Below are positions 35,000 to 47,037 of a stretch of 64,000 nucleotides of DNA, one piece after another. Position numbers and translations under genes: made by a program. Position 1 is the first letter of the stretch. Every line of letters begins with the position of its first letter. The notes under the pieces were generated by a model. It had not been told where the DNA came from. It saw only the letters and a program-made list of their open reading frames with translations, and did not search any database. The stretch is from Malania oleifera (Eukaryota; Streptophyta; Magnoliopsida; Santalales; Ximeniaceae), in NCBI RefSeq assembly GCF_029873635.1, contig NC_080418.1, positions 13,371,562 to 13,435,561 on the forward strand. Direction: 5' to 3'.

Positions 35000-35902
35000 C
35001 TTCTGTGTTTCTCCCCCTCAAGCTCAAGCCTCTTGCTGCTCTTCATTTTTTTTCAAACATTTACAATATTGGCTAAGTTCAATGGTTGAACATGGTTCCA
35101 TTTACTACCTTGGTCAATATATTGGTGGGATTCTCCTTCATGTCTATTTTCTGGAGTTGAAAATGTCCATTATTCATTATATCATAAAGAAAGTGATACC
35201 TAACATCAGTGTGCTTAGTTCTAGCATGATATACCTGATGTTTTGCTAAATAGATAGCACTTTGATTATCACAATACACCATCACCTTTTCTTGGTGAAT
35301 TCCCAATTCTACAATCAAACCATGAATCCAAACAATTTTTTTATAGCATTTCCAGCTGCCATATATTATGCTTCTATAGTAGATAATGCAACTGTGAGTT
35401 GCAAAGTAGACCTCCAGCTGACTGGTCCCTTTGCCAAAGTAAACAAATATCTTGTAGTAGATATTTTATTATCCAGATCACCTGCATATATAATCTAAAT
35501 CTACATATCCCACAAGAAAGTTATCTAAACTACGAGGATCTTTTTTCAAATTTCAAACCAATATTCATGGTACCTTTAAGATACCTCAAAACCCACTTAA
35601 CTGCTTCCCAATGCTTTTTACCCGAATTATGCATATATCTACTAATTTCACCAATAGTTTGAGAAATATCTGGTCTAGTACATGCTATCAAATATATGAG
35701 ACTTCCGACCAAACTAGCATATGGTATTCGTTCCATATCTCTTCTTTTTTTTTTTTTTTTTTCTTTTTTTATCAGTGCTTGGAGACAATTTTGCACTAGA
35801 TTTAAAATGGAGAGCTAGAGGAGCACTTACTGCTTTTGTATTTTCTTTCATGCCAAATTGTTGTAGCACCTTCTTCAAATATTGCTTTTGGGTTATGCAC
35901 AC
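35000..35902 (-). pseudogene. Copia F: end of RT and RNase H
   Basis: The minus-strand frames give TQKQYLKKVLQQFGMKENTK (35890-35830), then an A-rich insertion in the frame (about 35785-35740), then RIPYASLVGSLIYL, TRPDISQTIGEISRYM and KHWEAVKWVLRYLKGT (to about 35560), and RNase H ending in DNQSAIYLAKHQVYHARTKH (about 35280-35215). Stops and frameshifts between 35530 and 35318 break it. Confidence 0.88.
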
Positions 35903-36597
35903 TATCGCGACGTCCCGGAGCGCGTGTGCTCCGGGGAGCGAACATAAAAATGTATTTTATAATTTTCGGGGAAAACAAGGAATGTCGGAGTCGCCACTAA
36001 CCTTTTAGTGTGGTCAGAACACATGATTACTACTCCATTAGGGGCAGAATGAGTCTACGTCACCAGAGCTGGGGTCGGGAGTTCGGTTACACGAGGGGAA
36101 TGTACGAGCACCCCCTGCGCGCCAGTTCTTACGAACGGTACCTAATTAATTCAGAATTATCTCTAAGTTAATATAATAAGTCTTTCAAATTACCCCTCTA
36201 TTAGTGAATTTACAAATATACATGCAGTATAAATAAATAAATAAATAATATAAAAATATATGTACTATATATATATATTTACATATTCCCTCAGAACTGA
36301 AGGTAAGTGAAGCTCGAAGGCTCATACCCCGCATTAAAATCATAGGGATAAAAATCAAGGAAATACTTAAGAAAGTACACTCCAAATTTTGGAAACCTTA
36401 TAGGATTTTTTTTATTTTTATAAGAAAATACAAATATGGGAGGTTTTAATATATGGTAATAGGGTAATAAGCAACACATACCTACTAAAAAATTATGAAT
36501 GTCAAACAAAGTAACAAGATACCATAATACTATAAATCTAACTGAAATTAGAATACTACTGAGAAACCCAAGATGGGTTATATATATATGAAGAGCT

Positions 36598-36692
36598 AGA
36601 AGAAGAAGAAGAAGAAGAAGAAGAAGGGGGTTTTGGAAGGTAGCAAATGGTATTGAGAAACAAGATGAAGAAGAAGAATAAGAAGAAGAAGG
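36598..36692. repeat. (GAA)n tracts inside a short direct duplication
   Basis: Two GAA-rich tracts (about 36599-36627 and 36666-36692) are each followed by the same unit, ggggttttggaaggtagc, then aaatggtattgagaaacaagatg. The unit is thus duplicated in tandem with a period of about 67 bases. Confidence 0.75.
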
Positions 36693-38649
36693 GGGGTTTT
36701 GGAAGGTAGCGCAAATGGTATTGAGAAACAAGATGCCAAGGAAGAAGGGAGATGGGAAGAGGATATTCCTGCGGCCGGCACCCCCAGATGTATTGGGATA
36801 TTCTAGATATTTCTGATATAGGAATAGGACACATTTTGGATAAATTTCTTTTCTTTTCTTTTCTTTTTATCTTATGCTATGGGCGTTGGTAATATTTTAT
36901 TAATATGAGATGTTTTAAATTAAAAATAATAATTTAATAGTCATAAATTTTATTTAAACTCAATTTATATTAAATTTAATATATTAGATTTAACAATTTT
37001 AAAACTATTTTAATGGTTTCGTATTTATGATACTTGATTTTCACTATATAAATTGTGATCCATTTTTATTTCAAGTATGATTATTTTTCTGAAATAAACT
37101 TATCTTTCACTTTTTCTTAAAATTTATATTTTATTGGGTACTCTTATAACTCTGGTATTTGCGAGTGCATACAAAATTGAGGAGCTGAGTAATTCGAACA
37201 GTGACTATATCCACTAAAAAATCTTTTTTATAAGTATTTATATTTTTATTTAATATCAATTTTATTAGTAAATATTTTTCCTTCTAAATTTCCAACTAGT
37301 GCACTTTCTAAATAAGAACATATTGGGTAGCAGTTATACTTATTTTTTATAGGAAAAAAAATAGTAAACAAGTATAAATAAGAACAAAAAAATGGCAAAC
37401 AAGTATAAGCATAAATTTTCAAAAGTCAAATAAGATATAAGTATTTTTTAAACTAATATTCTCTTTAAAAATAAAAAGAAAAATTATTCTCTACATAAGA
37501 TTTGAATCAATTATTTTAATATTTAAACTTATTAAAGTAATGCAAGACTCACATTATTTAGATTTATTCCAAATCTTACTTCATATAAGTATAAATGTTA
37601 ATGTGATATCTTGTGATCGGTGAGTTTCAAGTCTTTCTCGTTATCTCATTTGATTAGTTGGTAGAATCGGAGTTAAAATGAAATTGAGAACTTAAAATAA
37701 AACCTTATTTCTATATTTAGTTTGTATAAATGAATGTAGAGTACATTTTGAGTCCAATTCCCCAATCAATGATTTGTGGAAAATTTATACTTAATTTTTT
37801 TAAGTTCCAAAAAAATACAAAATTTAAAGTCGTGTCTAAATTGAACTGACACTAATAAAAATTTATTATTATTGTTATCATAGGAATAATAATATTTATT
37901 ATTTAAAAATATAATATTAATAATAAAGAATATTATTATTCTAAAAACAATAAAAAATAACAATAATACTAAAAATACCTTATATATTAAAAAATGAAGT
38001 CTCATGGTAATAGGGTAATACTAAGGATATTATAAAAAGTAATACCTTATATATTAAAAGGCTAAAAATACCCTAATAGGTAATATTAGATGTCCTAAAG
38101 ATACCATATTAAATAGTTCCCTATATGTTAAAATTCTAAAAATACCCTAATAAGTGATACTAAATGTAAATGTAGTAATAATATCATATATATACCTAAA
38201 ATACTATAATGAGTTACGTATACTAAATATCAATAGAAATATATACATGAAAAAAAAGAACAATACCATAATAACTACTATCATGTGAGTATACCAAATA
38301 TATAACGTAATACATAATACTAAGAATACCATAATAATGTCATATATGTACTAAAATACTAAAACACAAACAAATATCATAGTAATATAATATCATATTG
38401 ATAATGGAGATCCTAACACAATGATAAACTGGAACCCTACATAGATATACAGAACTTGAATATTGCACATTAAAAATACGATAAAAAAAAAATTATTACA
38501 TCTAAATATTAAACAATGGAAATCTTACCTCCGTAATAAAAATAAAAATCCTACAATAATGAAAGCAAACAAATTAGTATTTATAAATATGGATATTAAT
38601 TATTAAAAATCCTAAAATAATAACCAAACAAAATTTAAACTTTACAACA

Positions 38650-39000
38650 AAATGTGTGTATGTGTACATACATGCAATGTGTGTGCTGTGTGTGTGCAGT
38701 GTGTTTTGCTATGTATGTGTGCTGTGTGTGTTTGTGTGCTGCTGTGTGCGTGAGTTAGTGTGTGTGCAGTGCGTGTTTTGCTGTGTGTGTTGTGTGTGTG
38801 CAGTGCGTGTTTTGCTGTGTGTGTTGTGTGTGTGCAGTGTGTGTTTGCTATGTGTGCTGTGTGTGTGCAGTGTGTGTTTATGTTTTGCAGTGTGTGCTGT
38901 GTGTGCGTGCAGTGTGTGTTTTGCTGTGTGTATTTTGCAGTGTGTGTTTTACTGTGTGTTTGTGTGCTGCTGTGTGCGTGAGTTAGTGTGTGTGCTGTTA
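38650..39000. repeat. TG-rich minisatellite with 'gtgtgtgcagtg' units
   Basis: About 350 bases of degenerate repeats of gtgtgtgcagtgtgtgtttt-like units. Read as protein it gives only C and V in long runs, in more than one frame, so it is not coding. Confidence 0.9.
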
Positions 39001-39779
39001 ATGTTGCTGTCTATGGGTGTTGGGGGCTATCTCCTTCAGCGGCCATCATGAATGAGAGGGTGTGCGTGAGTTCTCCTTACCTCCAGCGGTTGTCCTGAGA
39101 TGTTCGTGGGAGCTACAAAAAAGAAAGAAAAAAAATTAACTTCTGACAATATTCCAAAAGAGAGAACAAAAATAAAATAAAATAGATTAAAATAGGAAGA
39201 GATGAAAGAGAGCAGAGAGAAAAGTCGAGGTTGGTATGACGATGGCAATTGGGTGAGTTGTTGGTGGAGCCGGTGATGGAGAGACTGAGGGAGAAGGCCG
39301 AGGGGGCTGGTGCCGGAGCTGCTACTGCTGCAGGAAGGCTGGGGGCTACTTCGGCAGCTTGCTGTTGAGGAGCTTCTGGTGAGGGACCTCTGCCGTGGCT
39401 GCTATGGCTGTGAGGTTGAAGACGGAGGCAGGGGAAGATGGAGGTTGGGGCTGGCCGTGGTGGCTAAATGAGAGCAGCGTGTAGGGGAGTGTGAGAGAGA
39501 TGGTGTTGCGGCTATGGTGATGGGAGATGGAGAGATGGTCCGAGAAAGAGATCAGTAGGCTGCGGCTATGGCTGCTGGGCACGGGTGAGTGAGTGAGAAA
39601 TAAGGCCAACGATATGAGAGAATCTGCTTAGGGTTTTTTCCTTCTCTCCCCCCTTTTGGCCGTGCTGCGCCCCTTATAAAAATTCCAACCCTAAAAATCC
39701 TTCTTTTCTTTTCCTTTTTCTTTATTTTTCTTCTTTATACCTTTATGGTAATAAAATATATGGGAATCATAATAATACT

Positions 39780-39801
39780 AATATGGTAATAATAATAATA
39801 T

Positions 39802-39844
<43 letters not shown>

Positions 39845-40014
39845 TAATAATAATAATCTAATAAAGATGGAAATAGCAAAAATAATCATAGTAAGGTAAT
39901 AATAAGAATGATAAAAATAATGAAAATAGTAATAGTAAAGTAACAATAATAAAATAATAATAATAACAATAATGATAATGAAAATACTAAAAATAATACT
40001 GACAATAATAATAA

Positions 40015-40060
<46 letters not shown>

Positions 40061-40141
40061 GTGGTAATAATAAGAATAATAATGAAAATAATCATAGTAA
40101 AATAGTAATAATAATAATTATATTTACAGTTAAAGATAAAG

Positions 40142-40191
<50 letters not shown>

Positions 40192-40215
40192 GTAATAAAT
40201 AGTGATAATAGTAAT
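39780..40215. repeat. Long (AAT)n microsatellite region
   Basis: About 430 bases of AAT/ATA trinucleotide repeats with interruptions, the longest clean blocks being about 39797-39843, 40012-40060 and 40142-40190. It lies near the end of LTR J. Frames here encode only Ile, Tyr, Asn or Leu runs. Confidence 0.95.
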
Positions 40216-40301
40216 AATAATAAATTAATAAAAATAATGGTACTATCAATAATAATAAAAATTTTGTTATATTGGGCCTGGGAAAAAATAGGGTGTCTAC
40301 A

Positions 40302-40387
40302 CACAAAACACCCTTTTCCTTGTCACGAGTGATTTCCATTCCAAGAATTTTTTTGGCTTCACCGAGATTTTTCATCTCAAATTTCAA
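40302..40387 (-). pseudogene. Copia F: RT fragment between two insertions
   Basis: The minus strand gives KFEMKNLGEAKKILGMEITR and then DKEKGVLC, a piece of copia RT right after the YVDD region. It is cut on the left by LTR J and on the right by LTR E. The two cuts are only 86 bases apart. Confidence 0.9.
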
Positions 40388-41343
40388 TGTTGGCTTTTTG
40401 AGTCCGATCTCTGTTTTGATGCTGACAAACACGAGTGTCTCTTATGTGTGTGTTTAAGTGCTAAACAGGTATAATTCAGGTAAACATAAGTTCAAGGGAA
40501 CATGGCTTCCAAGATAGGACTTAAAAGCTCAAAATTGGCACATTCCATGATGCCAAAGGGCAAATGAGAAGAAGAAGATATGTTTCATTTGTATTGCATT
40601 TTTTTTTTATTTGGTCTGTAATAATGCATGCATTTGCATGATATGTTTATTTGCTCAGACTAGACCATAGATTGACTATAGGGAACTATATGACCGTAGA
40701 CCAACCTTAGGGTTCGTCTATAGGGAACCATTGACGTTAGATTTTTTGGGTTCTCAGTTGGCTATAGATTGACCTTAGGAGACCTAAAATTTTGGAAGAC
40801 AAACATTTTCATAAAAGCCAAAATCATACAAAAGGTTTAAATGATTTAAGGTAAAAAATCGGGCTTCGGGCGACCGAACTTAGAAAGTTAAAATAGTTTG
40901 GACGACCGAACCAGCTAGAGGTCAATTCATTGACTAAGGCTCGGGCGATCTTCACAGTTTTGAGCTAAACATCACTAGGCGACTGAACTTCTAAAGTCAC
41001 TTTTTTCACTGTCCCCGGGTGCCCAAACTTATAGTTCAAAATCACCCCGGGCGACTGAATTATGAAGTTCGGCAGACTAAACCGTTCACCGGGCAACCGA
41101 ACCTCGAACGTTTGGAAAATAGCCTTGGCCCAGCCGCCCATACTTTTCCTCAGCACCCGAACTTGAAAAAGTACCTTTTCTCTATGTGTCTGTTCGGGCG
41201 ACCGACCCTAAGGATCAGGCGATCGAAACTCTCGGGTTGCCACATTTTTACGATGGATTATTAAGGGTAATTGGGATTAAATGTTAGTTAAACTTTTCTA
41301 AAATTCCCAAAAGGTCCCCAATAGTCATATTTTGTTGAAAAAC

Positions 41344-41350
41344 TATAAAT
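41344..41350 (+). promoter_or_regulatory. TATA box of LTR E, hit by element D
   Basis: TATAAAT. The target duplication of D (taccc) starts at its last base, so D landed directly on the 3' edge of the core promoter of E. Confidence 0.6.
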
Positions 41351-41354
41351 ACCC

Positions 41355-43297
41355 TGTTAGCCTAACAAGGCTTTCACCTCTTGTTTTGATGGTAACAAAT
41401 GAAGGAAAGGTTTAATGTGTTGAGTGTTCAAGTAATGATGCTTTCAGGAAACTCAAAAATCCAAAATCAACAAAAGCTTCGAAGGAACTATCAAAAGATC
41501 ACCAACAAACTCAAAGGTGTATGATGTGTCATAAAGTGATCAAAAAGGGAAACTCAAAGATAGTTGAAGATGGAATGAACTCAAAGCTCAAAGATAACCA
41601 TGAAGTTTTCAAAGAACAAGGAGTGTTTATATTTTTAGGAAATCTTCATGTAAGTACTTCAAAGGTAAAAATATCATTGTGAATGAAAAGAAGCTCATTA
41701 AGGGATTGATATAGACTTTAAGACTTTATTTTAAAACCTCGGAAAATGATTTTCAAAAGCAAGAAAGCAAGGAAGCCAAATACTTTGAAAAAGAAAAGAA
41801 AAATCAGAAAAAGATAACTTAAAGCGACCGAGGTGTAAACCTCAGGTGACTGAAGTTTTTGCTGAATAAAATTAAAACTAGCAGTATGTCTTCAGGCGCC
41901 TGACCCTATATCTTTAGGCTATTGAAGTGACTTCAAGTGACTGAAGTTTCACTTCAGACAACCGAAGTTTGGCAACGAGTAGATTTTTCAAAGTTCCTAA
42001 TTTTAAAAATCAAATTACTTGCACCCTATTTTTTGGAAACTTGGGGGGGCACTCTAAGTAAACTTGGGTAGCACGTTTAAGAAGGATTTCAAGCCTATAA
42101 ATACATGGTTTTATGATCTTCACAAAAACAACAAGCATTGAACAATCTTTCAAAAGCTCTCTCACTCAAAGTTATATTGCTATCCTCTAAGCTCTGACTT
42201 GCTGCAAATTTCTTGAGAAATCTCTGAGCTTTTTTCATCTTCTCTGAAGCATATGATTTGAGTTCTTGATTCGTATCAAGAGAAGTAAACCGGTGATATT
42301 TACATTGAGCTTCTTGCTTCATCCCTTTGATATTTTTGAATTGAAGTATATTAGTTTTTAATTGTACTAATCAGCACTATTTGAGAGCACTCTTTGTACA
42401 CATCTATTTGTTGTATCTCTTGTAGATTGTGACAATTCCACGATTATTGGATCATCGGCTAAGCGAGGGGATATCTCTTAGAGAGGTGCTGCTCTAGCCT
42501 AATTGAAGGGGTGACTGAACGAGGGTATATCGTTTGGAGAGGCGGGCTCTAGCCTAATCGAAGGAGTGTTGTGTAAATGGTGTTGTTCCGCCCGACAAAG
42601 GAACTGGTTTTAGTGAATCATTTGGTAGTTTGCCAAAGGCGAGGACGTAGGCTGGGTGTAAGCTGAACCTCGTAAAAATCCTGGTCTCACTATCTCTTTC
42701 CCTTACTCTTTATTTTCAGCACATATAAATTGCATGGATGATTTAATTTTTTAATCATATATACTATGTATATTTGGAAATCAAGTAAACTTAAAGTCTA
42801 TTTTTGATTTGGGTTGTGGAAACCAAAAGGAAGTACGTTGGTTAAATCATACTTTGCGGAAACCATAAAGGAGTACGTTAATTGGTTAACACCTAAAGAT
42901 AAATTAAATAAGAGTTTATTTGAATTCTGAATTTTGGGAAGAGTGTGAATGTTTTGTTAAAAATCACTTTGAGAAAGCTAATTCATTATTAAAGGGATTG
43001 TATTAACAACAGGGTTGCAAACAAACAAAAGCTGAAATCTTATACCTTATATCTTGGTTTAGATATTGTGTTTGATTGGATAGTTGGTTTGGTTGATTGA
43101 TTGATTACTTGATTGTTTAAGTAATAGTATTGTGGATTGTATAAAAAGAACTAAGTTCTTGTGTGATTTATAAATTAAACAAATAAGTCAAGTATTGGTT
43201 AAAAGAAATAAAAAATGTTAAAAAGTCTTAAAAGGAATCATGAAAAAATTTTAAATCCAATTCACCCCCCCCTCTTGGGACTACATCTTAGTTTTCA
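41355..43297 (+). repeat. 5' LTR of element D
   Basis: 1943 bases, TGTTAGCC to TTAGTTTTCA. It carries a U3 motif array (cgaccgagg, gtgactgaag, caaccgaag and similar, about 41820-41990), a TATA box at 42096 and the usual U5. Confidence 0.95.
42096..42103 (+). promoter_or_regulatory. TATA box of 5' LTR of D
   Basis: TATAAATA about 110 bases downstream of the U3 motif array. The 3' LTR has the same box at 48349-48356. Confidence 0.65.
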
Positions 43298-43299
43298 AT

Positions 43300-43310
43300 T
43301 GGTATCAGAG
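43300..43310 (+). promoter_or_regulatory. Primer binding site of element D
   Basis: TGGTATCAGAG, two bases after the LTR end, complementary to the 3' end of initiator tRNA-Met as in most plant copia elements. Confidence 0.9.
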
Positions 43311-43354
43311 TGGAGTTATAACAAATCCTAACAAGTATTTATATAAATATCTTA

Positions 43355-45172
43355 ATGGCACACTTAGGCGTAGCTCCCTTTGGAGAGAGACTATCCTCGA
43401 CTAGGCCTCCTATCTTTTGTGGTTTAAATTATACATTTTGGAAACAAAGGATGAAAATATATCCTCAAACTATGAATTGGAAAGCTTGGGAGGTTGTCAC
43501 GGATGGTGATTTAATTCCTACCAAACTAGTAGATGGAAAACAAATCCCCAAAGGGAAAAAGGACATGACTGAAATAGATCATAAGATGCTGCAAGTTAAT
43601 TCTAGTGCTATGAATGCTTTATAATGTGCCCTTGATATGAATGAATTTAATAGAGTAATGGCTTACAAATTGGCCAAGGAAATATGGGACAAGCTAGAAG
43701 TAACTTACGAAGGCAGTATAGATGTTAGGGATAATAGGATTGATATGCTTACAAGCGAATATGAAACTTTTAGGATGAACTCGGATGAATCCATAACTAA
43801 TATGTTCACTAGGTTCACTCACATAATAAATTCCCTAAATGCCTTAGGAAAAACCTACACTACCTATGAGATGATAAGGAAAATTCTTAGAGGGCTGCCA
43901 CCTATATGGGAACCAAAAGCCACTGTCGTAACGGAAGGAAGAAATTTGAAAAACACCTCCTTAGATGAGCTAATAGGCTCTCTACTCACATATGAAATGT
44001 CAATGAATGAAATGAGTGGAAAAACCAAAGCCCAAGAATCTATAGCCTTCAAAACTTCAAAAGAAAACTCTAGTAGTGAAGAAGAGATGGATGAAGATGA
44101 ACTAACCTTCATATCTAAGAAACTTGCAAAGATACTAAGAAGGAAAAATAAATTCAAAATAAAATCCAAATTTGAATCAGATGAAGAAGAGGAAGAAGAA
44201 TTTAGCAAAAAGAAATCTAAGAATAAAACTCCTACATGTTATAATTGCAACAAAGTTGGACATATAAAACCAGAATGTCCACTACTTAAAAAGGAGTCTA
44301 AGAAGAAAAACAAAAAGGTCATAAAAGCCACTACTTGGGATAGTACAAGTAGTGCGGAATGTGAATCAAGTGACCAAGAGGTTGCTTACACTTTCTTTAT
44401 GGCATGGGATGATGAGGGAGGCTCCTCATCCAAATTGGTAAATGGTTACAGTAGTGATGAATCAAATAATGAGAGCATGCCATCTTATGAAGAACTTCAA
44501 AATGATTTATTCAAAGTATATAAGATTCTAATCAAAGTAATTAAACAAAATACGTCATTGAAAAACAAGAATGATGGAATGATGAAAAAGCTAGAATCAA
44601 TTAAGATTGCTGAAAATGATAAAGATTCAAAACTTAAGAAAACAGAAAATAAGTATAAAGCTGCGATAAAAGAATTAGAAACTAAAAATCTTATTGAAAA
44701 AGAAAAAGACTTGAAGATCAAGAAATTAGAAAGCAAGAATGAAAAGATGATAGAAGATCTTCGATCCCTATCCTCCATGAAATATGAGAAAGACATATAT
44801 ATTTCTAAATTAGAGGATAAAATCATAAAATTATCTCAAGAATTAGAGAAATCTCAAAAGAAGGTTGATGACAAGAAAGATATTGAGATAAATGATATCA
44901 AAAAACAAATTGAAGATAAAGAAAAGATCATTTACAACTTCACAAAAGGAAAGGAAAATTTTGACAAAATGATAGGTTCACAAAGGATGGCCTTAAACAA
45001 AGAAAGCATAGGATTTAATGGGGTTGAAAATAAAAAGAAAAAGAATCTTTACATGGGTTATTTTTCAAAAGCATCCAAAGATTATGCTAGCACATCTTCT
45101 AATTCCTACACTAACACCATATGCTATCAATGTAAGAAAAAGAGACATATAAAGTTTGAATGTCCATTTTAA
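43355..45172 (+). pseudogene. Gag of element D, two zinc knuckles, one stop
   Basis: One frame of 605 codons broken only by a TAA at codon 90 (43622-43624), where related Gags read NAL-x-CALD; a C-to-T change in CAA would give it. Codons 1-90 hold the DUF4219-like start (PPIFCGLNYTFWKQRMK). Next is the UBN2-type capsid region (EIWDKLEVTYEG, then RKILRGLPPIWEPK, to about 230), then an acidic stretch, the first zinc knuckle CYNCNKVGHIKPEC (295-308), a long lysine/glutamate-rich coiled coil (about 380-560), and a second knuckle CYQCKKKRHIKFEC (590-603). Length and coiled coil recall SIRE/Maximus-type Gags. Gag builds the particle and binds RNA. A KKVWVPK motif near 45242-45262, normally leading into the protease, survives in another frame, and then pol homology stops. 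Confidence 0.92.
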
Positions 45173-45795
45173 AGAAAGGGTGAAGACTAAACAAATATGG
45201 AGAGTAAAAGAAACATCTCTTGTGAAACCTACCAGACCCAAGAAAGTATGGGTACCTAAATGAAATACCTAACCAAGGATGTCAAAGATAATAAGCCATT
45301 CTCTTTTAGAGAACAAGAAAGTTATATAAGGAAATGCTAAAAAGAGAACTTGGACTTTTACACAGTAGGGAAACAAGTTAGGAAGGATTCAAATCAAGAA
45401 GAAAAAGAAACTTGAGAAAATTAGATACTTCGGTCAACCGAACTGCAAGTTTAGGCTCCTAAAGGTACTTCAGGCTACTGAAGTCTAACCCTTACGCGAC
45501 CGAAGTACTGCTACCTGCTAAAATTCATTCCATAAATTCTTTAGGAAACTGAACTAAATCTTTAGGCACCTGAAGTCACAGATTCCCTTAATATTTATTA
45601 CGCGAAACCCTATTTTTTCTTAAACGTCAGGCTCCTGTACTCTGGTATATCAATCACTCAAAGTTCCCTCACTATTTTTCTCTCAATATCTTGCTCCAAA
45701 ACCTACAAATCCTAGCTCCTTTGCACGATTACTCATCTTCCCCACGAAATCTAGGGTTTGCTGGTTAATATCTGTTCACTCCCCAAATCCTCACT
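45173..45795 (+). other. Junction in D where pol is missing; U3-like motif array
   Basis: After the KKVWVPK remnant (to 45262) the text no longer resembles copia pol. From about 45425 to 45575 there is an array of short motifs (ttcggtcaaccgaact, ttcaggctactgaagt, cgcgaccgaagt, ttaggcacctgaagt) of the same style as the U3 of the LTRs, though not a copy of the LTR. A pyrimidine-rich leader-like stretch (about 45660-45790) follows and ends at the start codon of the second frame. This arrangement suggests a separate promoter (inference). Confidence 0.6.
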
Positions 45796-47037
45796 ATGCC
45801 TCGAACCAAGCAGACAACAAATCGTGGTTCGTCCTCTGGTAAAGATGATCCCAATATCGAGTGATGGCTGCTATTCTCTCAATCTAAGCATCTTTATAGG
45901 ACTCGACTCCTAACCAGTGAACCAATATTTGGTAAGGTACTTGATATTCAGTTCTTCAATACCGAATTTCCTAAAATTTTACCCTTGTTTAAAAACATCT
46001 GATGGAAGAATTTCATTGAGTATCAAGCCAAAGGGATCTTTCCAAACTTGATAAAAATATTCTATGCAAATATGACTCTAGGGGAAAATTCCTTATCAAC
46101 TGGTGTAAAGGGTAAGCAAATAGTTCTTACGCCTTAAACCTTAGCATCCATCCTAAATATCACTCCGGGAGAGTTTGAATGCCCTACATTTGCCCAATAT
46201 TGGATACTTCAACAAGATTTTACACCGAAAGAATTTTAACTATTAATCAAGGAGAATGAACCTACCTATTTTGGACATCCACCACTGTATAAGCAACTCA
46301 ACTTGAAAGTGTAGATCCTTCAAAAGATCATCACCAATAACACTCTACCACAAGCCGGATCATGTGACCATCTCTCGTATATAGACTGCTTTGTATTGTG
46401 GTGTCTGTTAAAGGGGAAGAAACTTGATTTGGATAGCCTTATTATGAAATGGATGTGGGCTAAGATGGATGCAACTCGAGTCACTCTTCCATACGGGGGA
46501 GCTCGTAATATGATTTTTGCGAATCAGAATATCACTACTTCACCAGATTTTTTCATCAAAAGAACTAGGTATGACCTCTTTACCTCCACGACCCTCAAAC
46601 AGATGGGATATGAAAAACATAATCAGGAGTGGTTCTTAAAAGGAGGAAGACAACGAAGGGCAACAACTGCACCTTCTCCTCCACCTCAGGCTTAGTAACA
46701 AGGATTTGAAACTGAAGCCCCTTCTTGGTTCATACCATTCTATACTGAATTCACATCCTTCAGTCGTGATATGCGTGACGGTCTTAAGTCTCTACAGGAT
46801 AGCTACTCTTCCTTAGATCAGCATCTTACGCGCATTGAGCAGACACGGGGTAGTTCTTCTCATGGTGATCCTATGGACACTAGCTCCATACCCCGTAGTG
46901 ATGATTCATTGGCAGAAGCATCTGAAGAAGATAAAGAAGAAGATGAAGAAGAAGAAGCGGATGTTGGTAATGAAGAATATGAGGATGATGGTGATGATGA
47001 GAATGAAGAAGAAAAGGATGGTGATGTTGATGACTGA
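45796..47037 (+). pseudogene. Second ORF of D: plant transposon-protein-like, acidic tail
   Basis: One frame from ATG (45796) to TGA (47037), 413 codons, with stops at codons 23, 69, 114, 148, 173 and 300 and no frameshift. The folded part (about 60-290) has the style of the 'putative plant transposon protein' domain (PF20167 as I recall it): FYANMTLGENSLSTGVKGK, ITPGEFECP, ITNNTLPQAGSCDHLSYIDC and VLWCLLKGKKLDLDSLIM. A proline-rich hinge (APSPPPQA) and a helical stretch (DGLKSLQDSYSSLDQHL) follow, then a tail of Glu and Asp (about 370-413). There is no DDE motif, no RT motif, no signal peptide and no membrane segment, so it is neither pol nor a typical env-like protein. Function is unknown. 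Such frames do occur inside plant retroelements, in keeping with its place here. Confidence 0.7.

Larger units (their letters stand above)
35903..40301. mobile_element. Long solo LTR J (4.4 kb), possibly Tat/Ogre type
   Basis: It interrupts the RT frame of F: KGVLC on one side (40302 up) and ITQKQYL on the other (35902 down). The ends are TATCGCGACG (TG to TA at the first dinucleotide) and GTGTCTACA, and the flanks cacac/cacaa are a 5-bp duplication with one mismatch. The block at about 35980-36145 (gagtcgccactaacc, then ggtcgggagttcgg, acgaacggtacc) resembles the conserved start of Tat/Ogre-like LTRs (from memory). There is no coding sequence, only simple repeats: (GAA)n near 36600 and 36670, TG-rich DNA at 38650-39000, and (AAT)n at 39780-40215. 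Confidence 0.7.

Noticed and set aside
38656-39051. 131-codon cysteine/valine-rich frame resembling a cysteine-rich peptide
   Set aside because: It is a TG minisatellite open in all three plus-strand frames with the same composition; no signal for a gene.
39780-40215. Long Ile/Asn/Tyr-rich frames
   Set aside because: They are translations of an (AAT)n microsatellite.
43864-44826. Antisense frames of 114 and 109 codons over gag of D
   Set aside because: Shadows of the lysine/glutamate-rich Gag frame; no independent motif.
45796-47037. ORF2 of element D as an envelope-like protein, as in SIRE elements
   Set aside because: Env-like frames of SIRE lie after pol and have membrane segments; this one has no hydrophobic segment and ends in an acidic tail.
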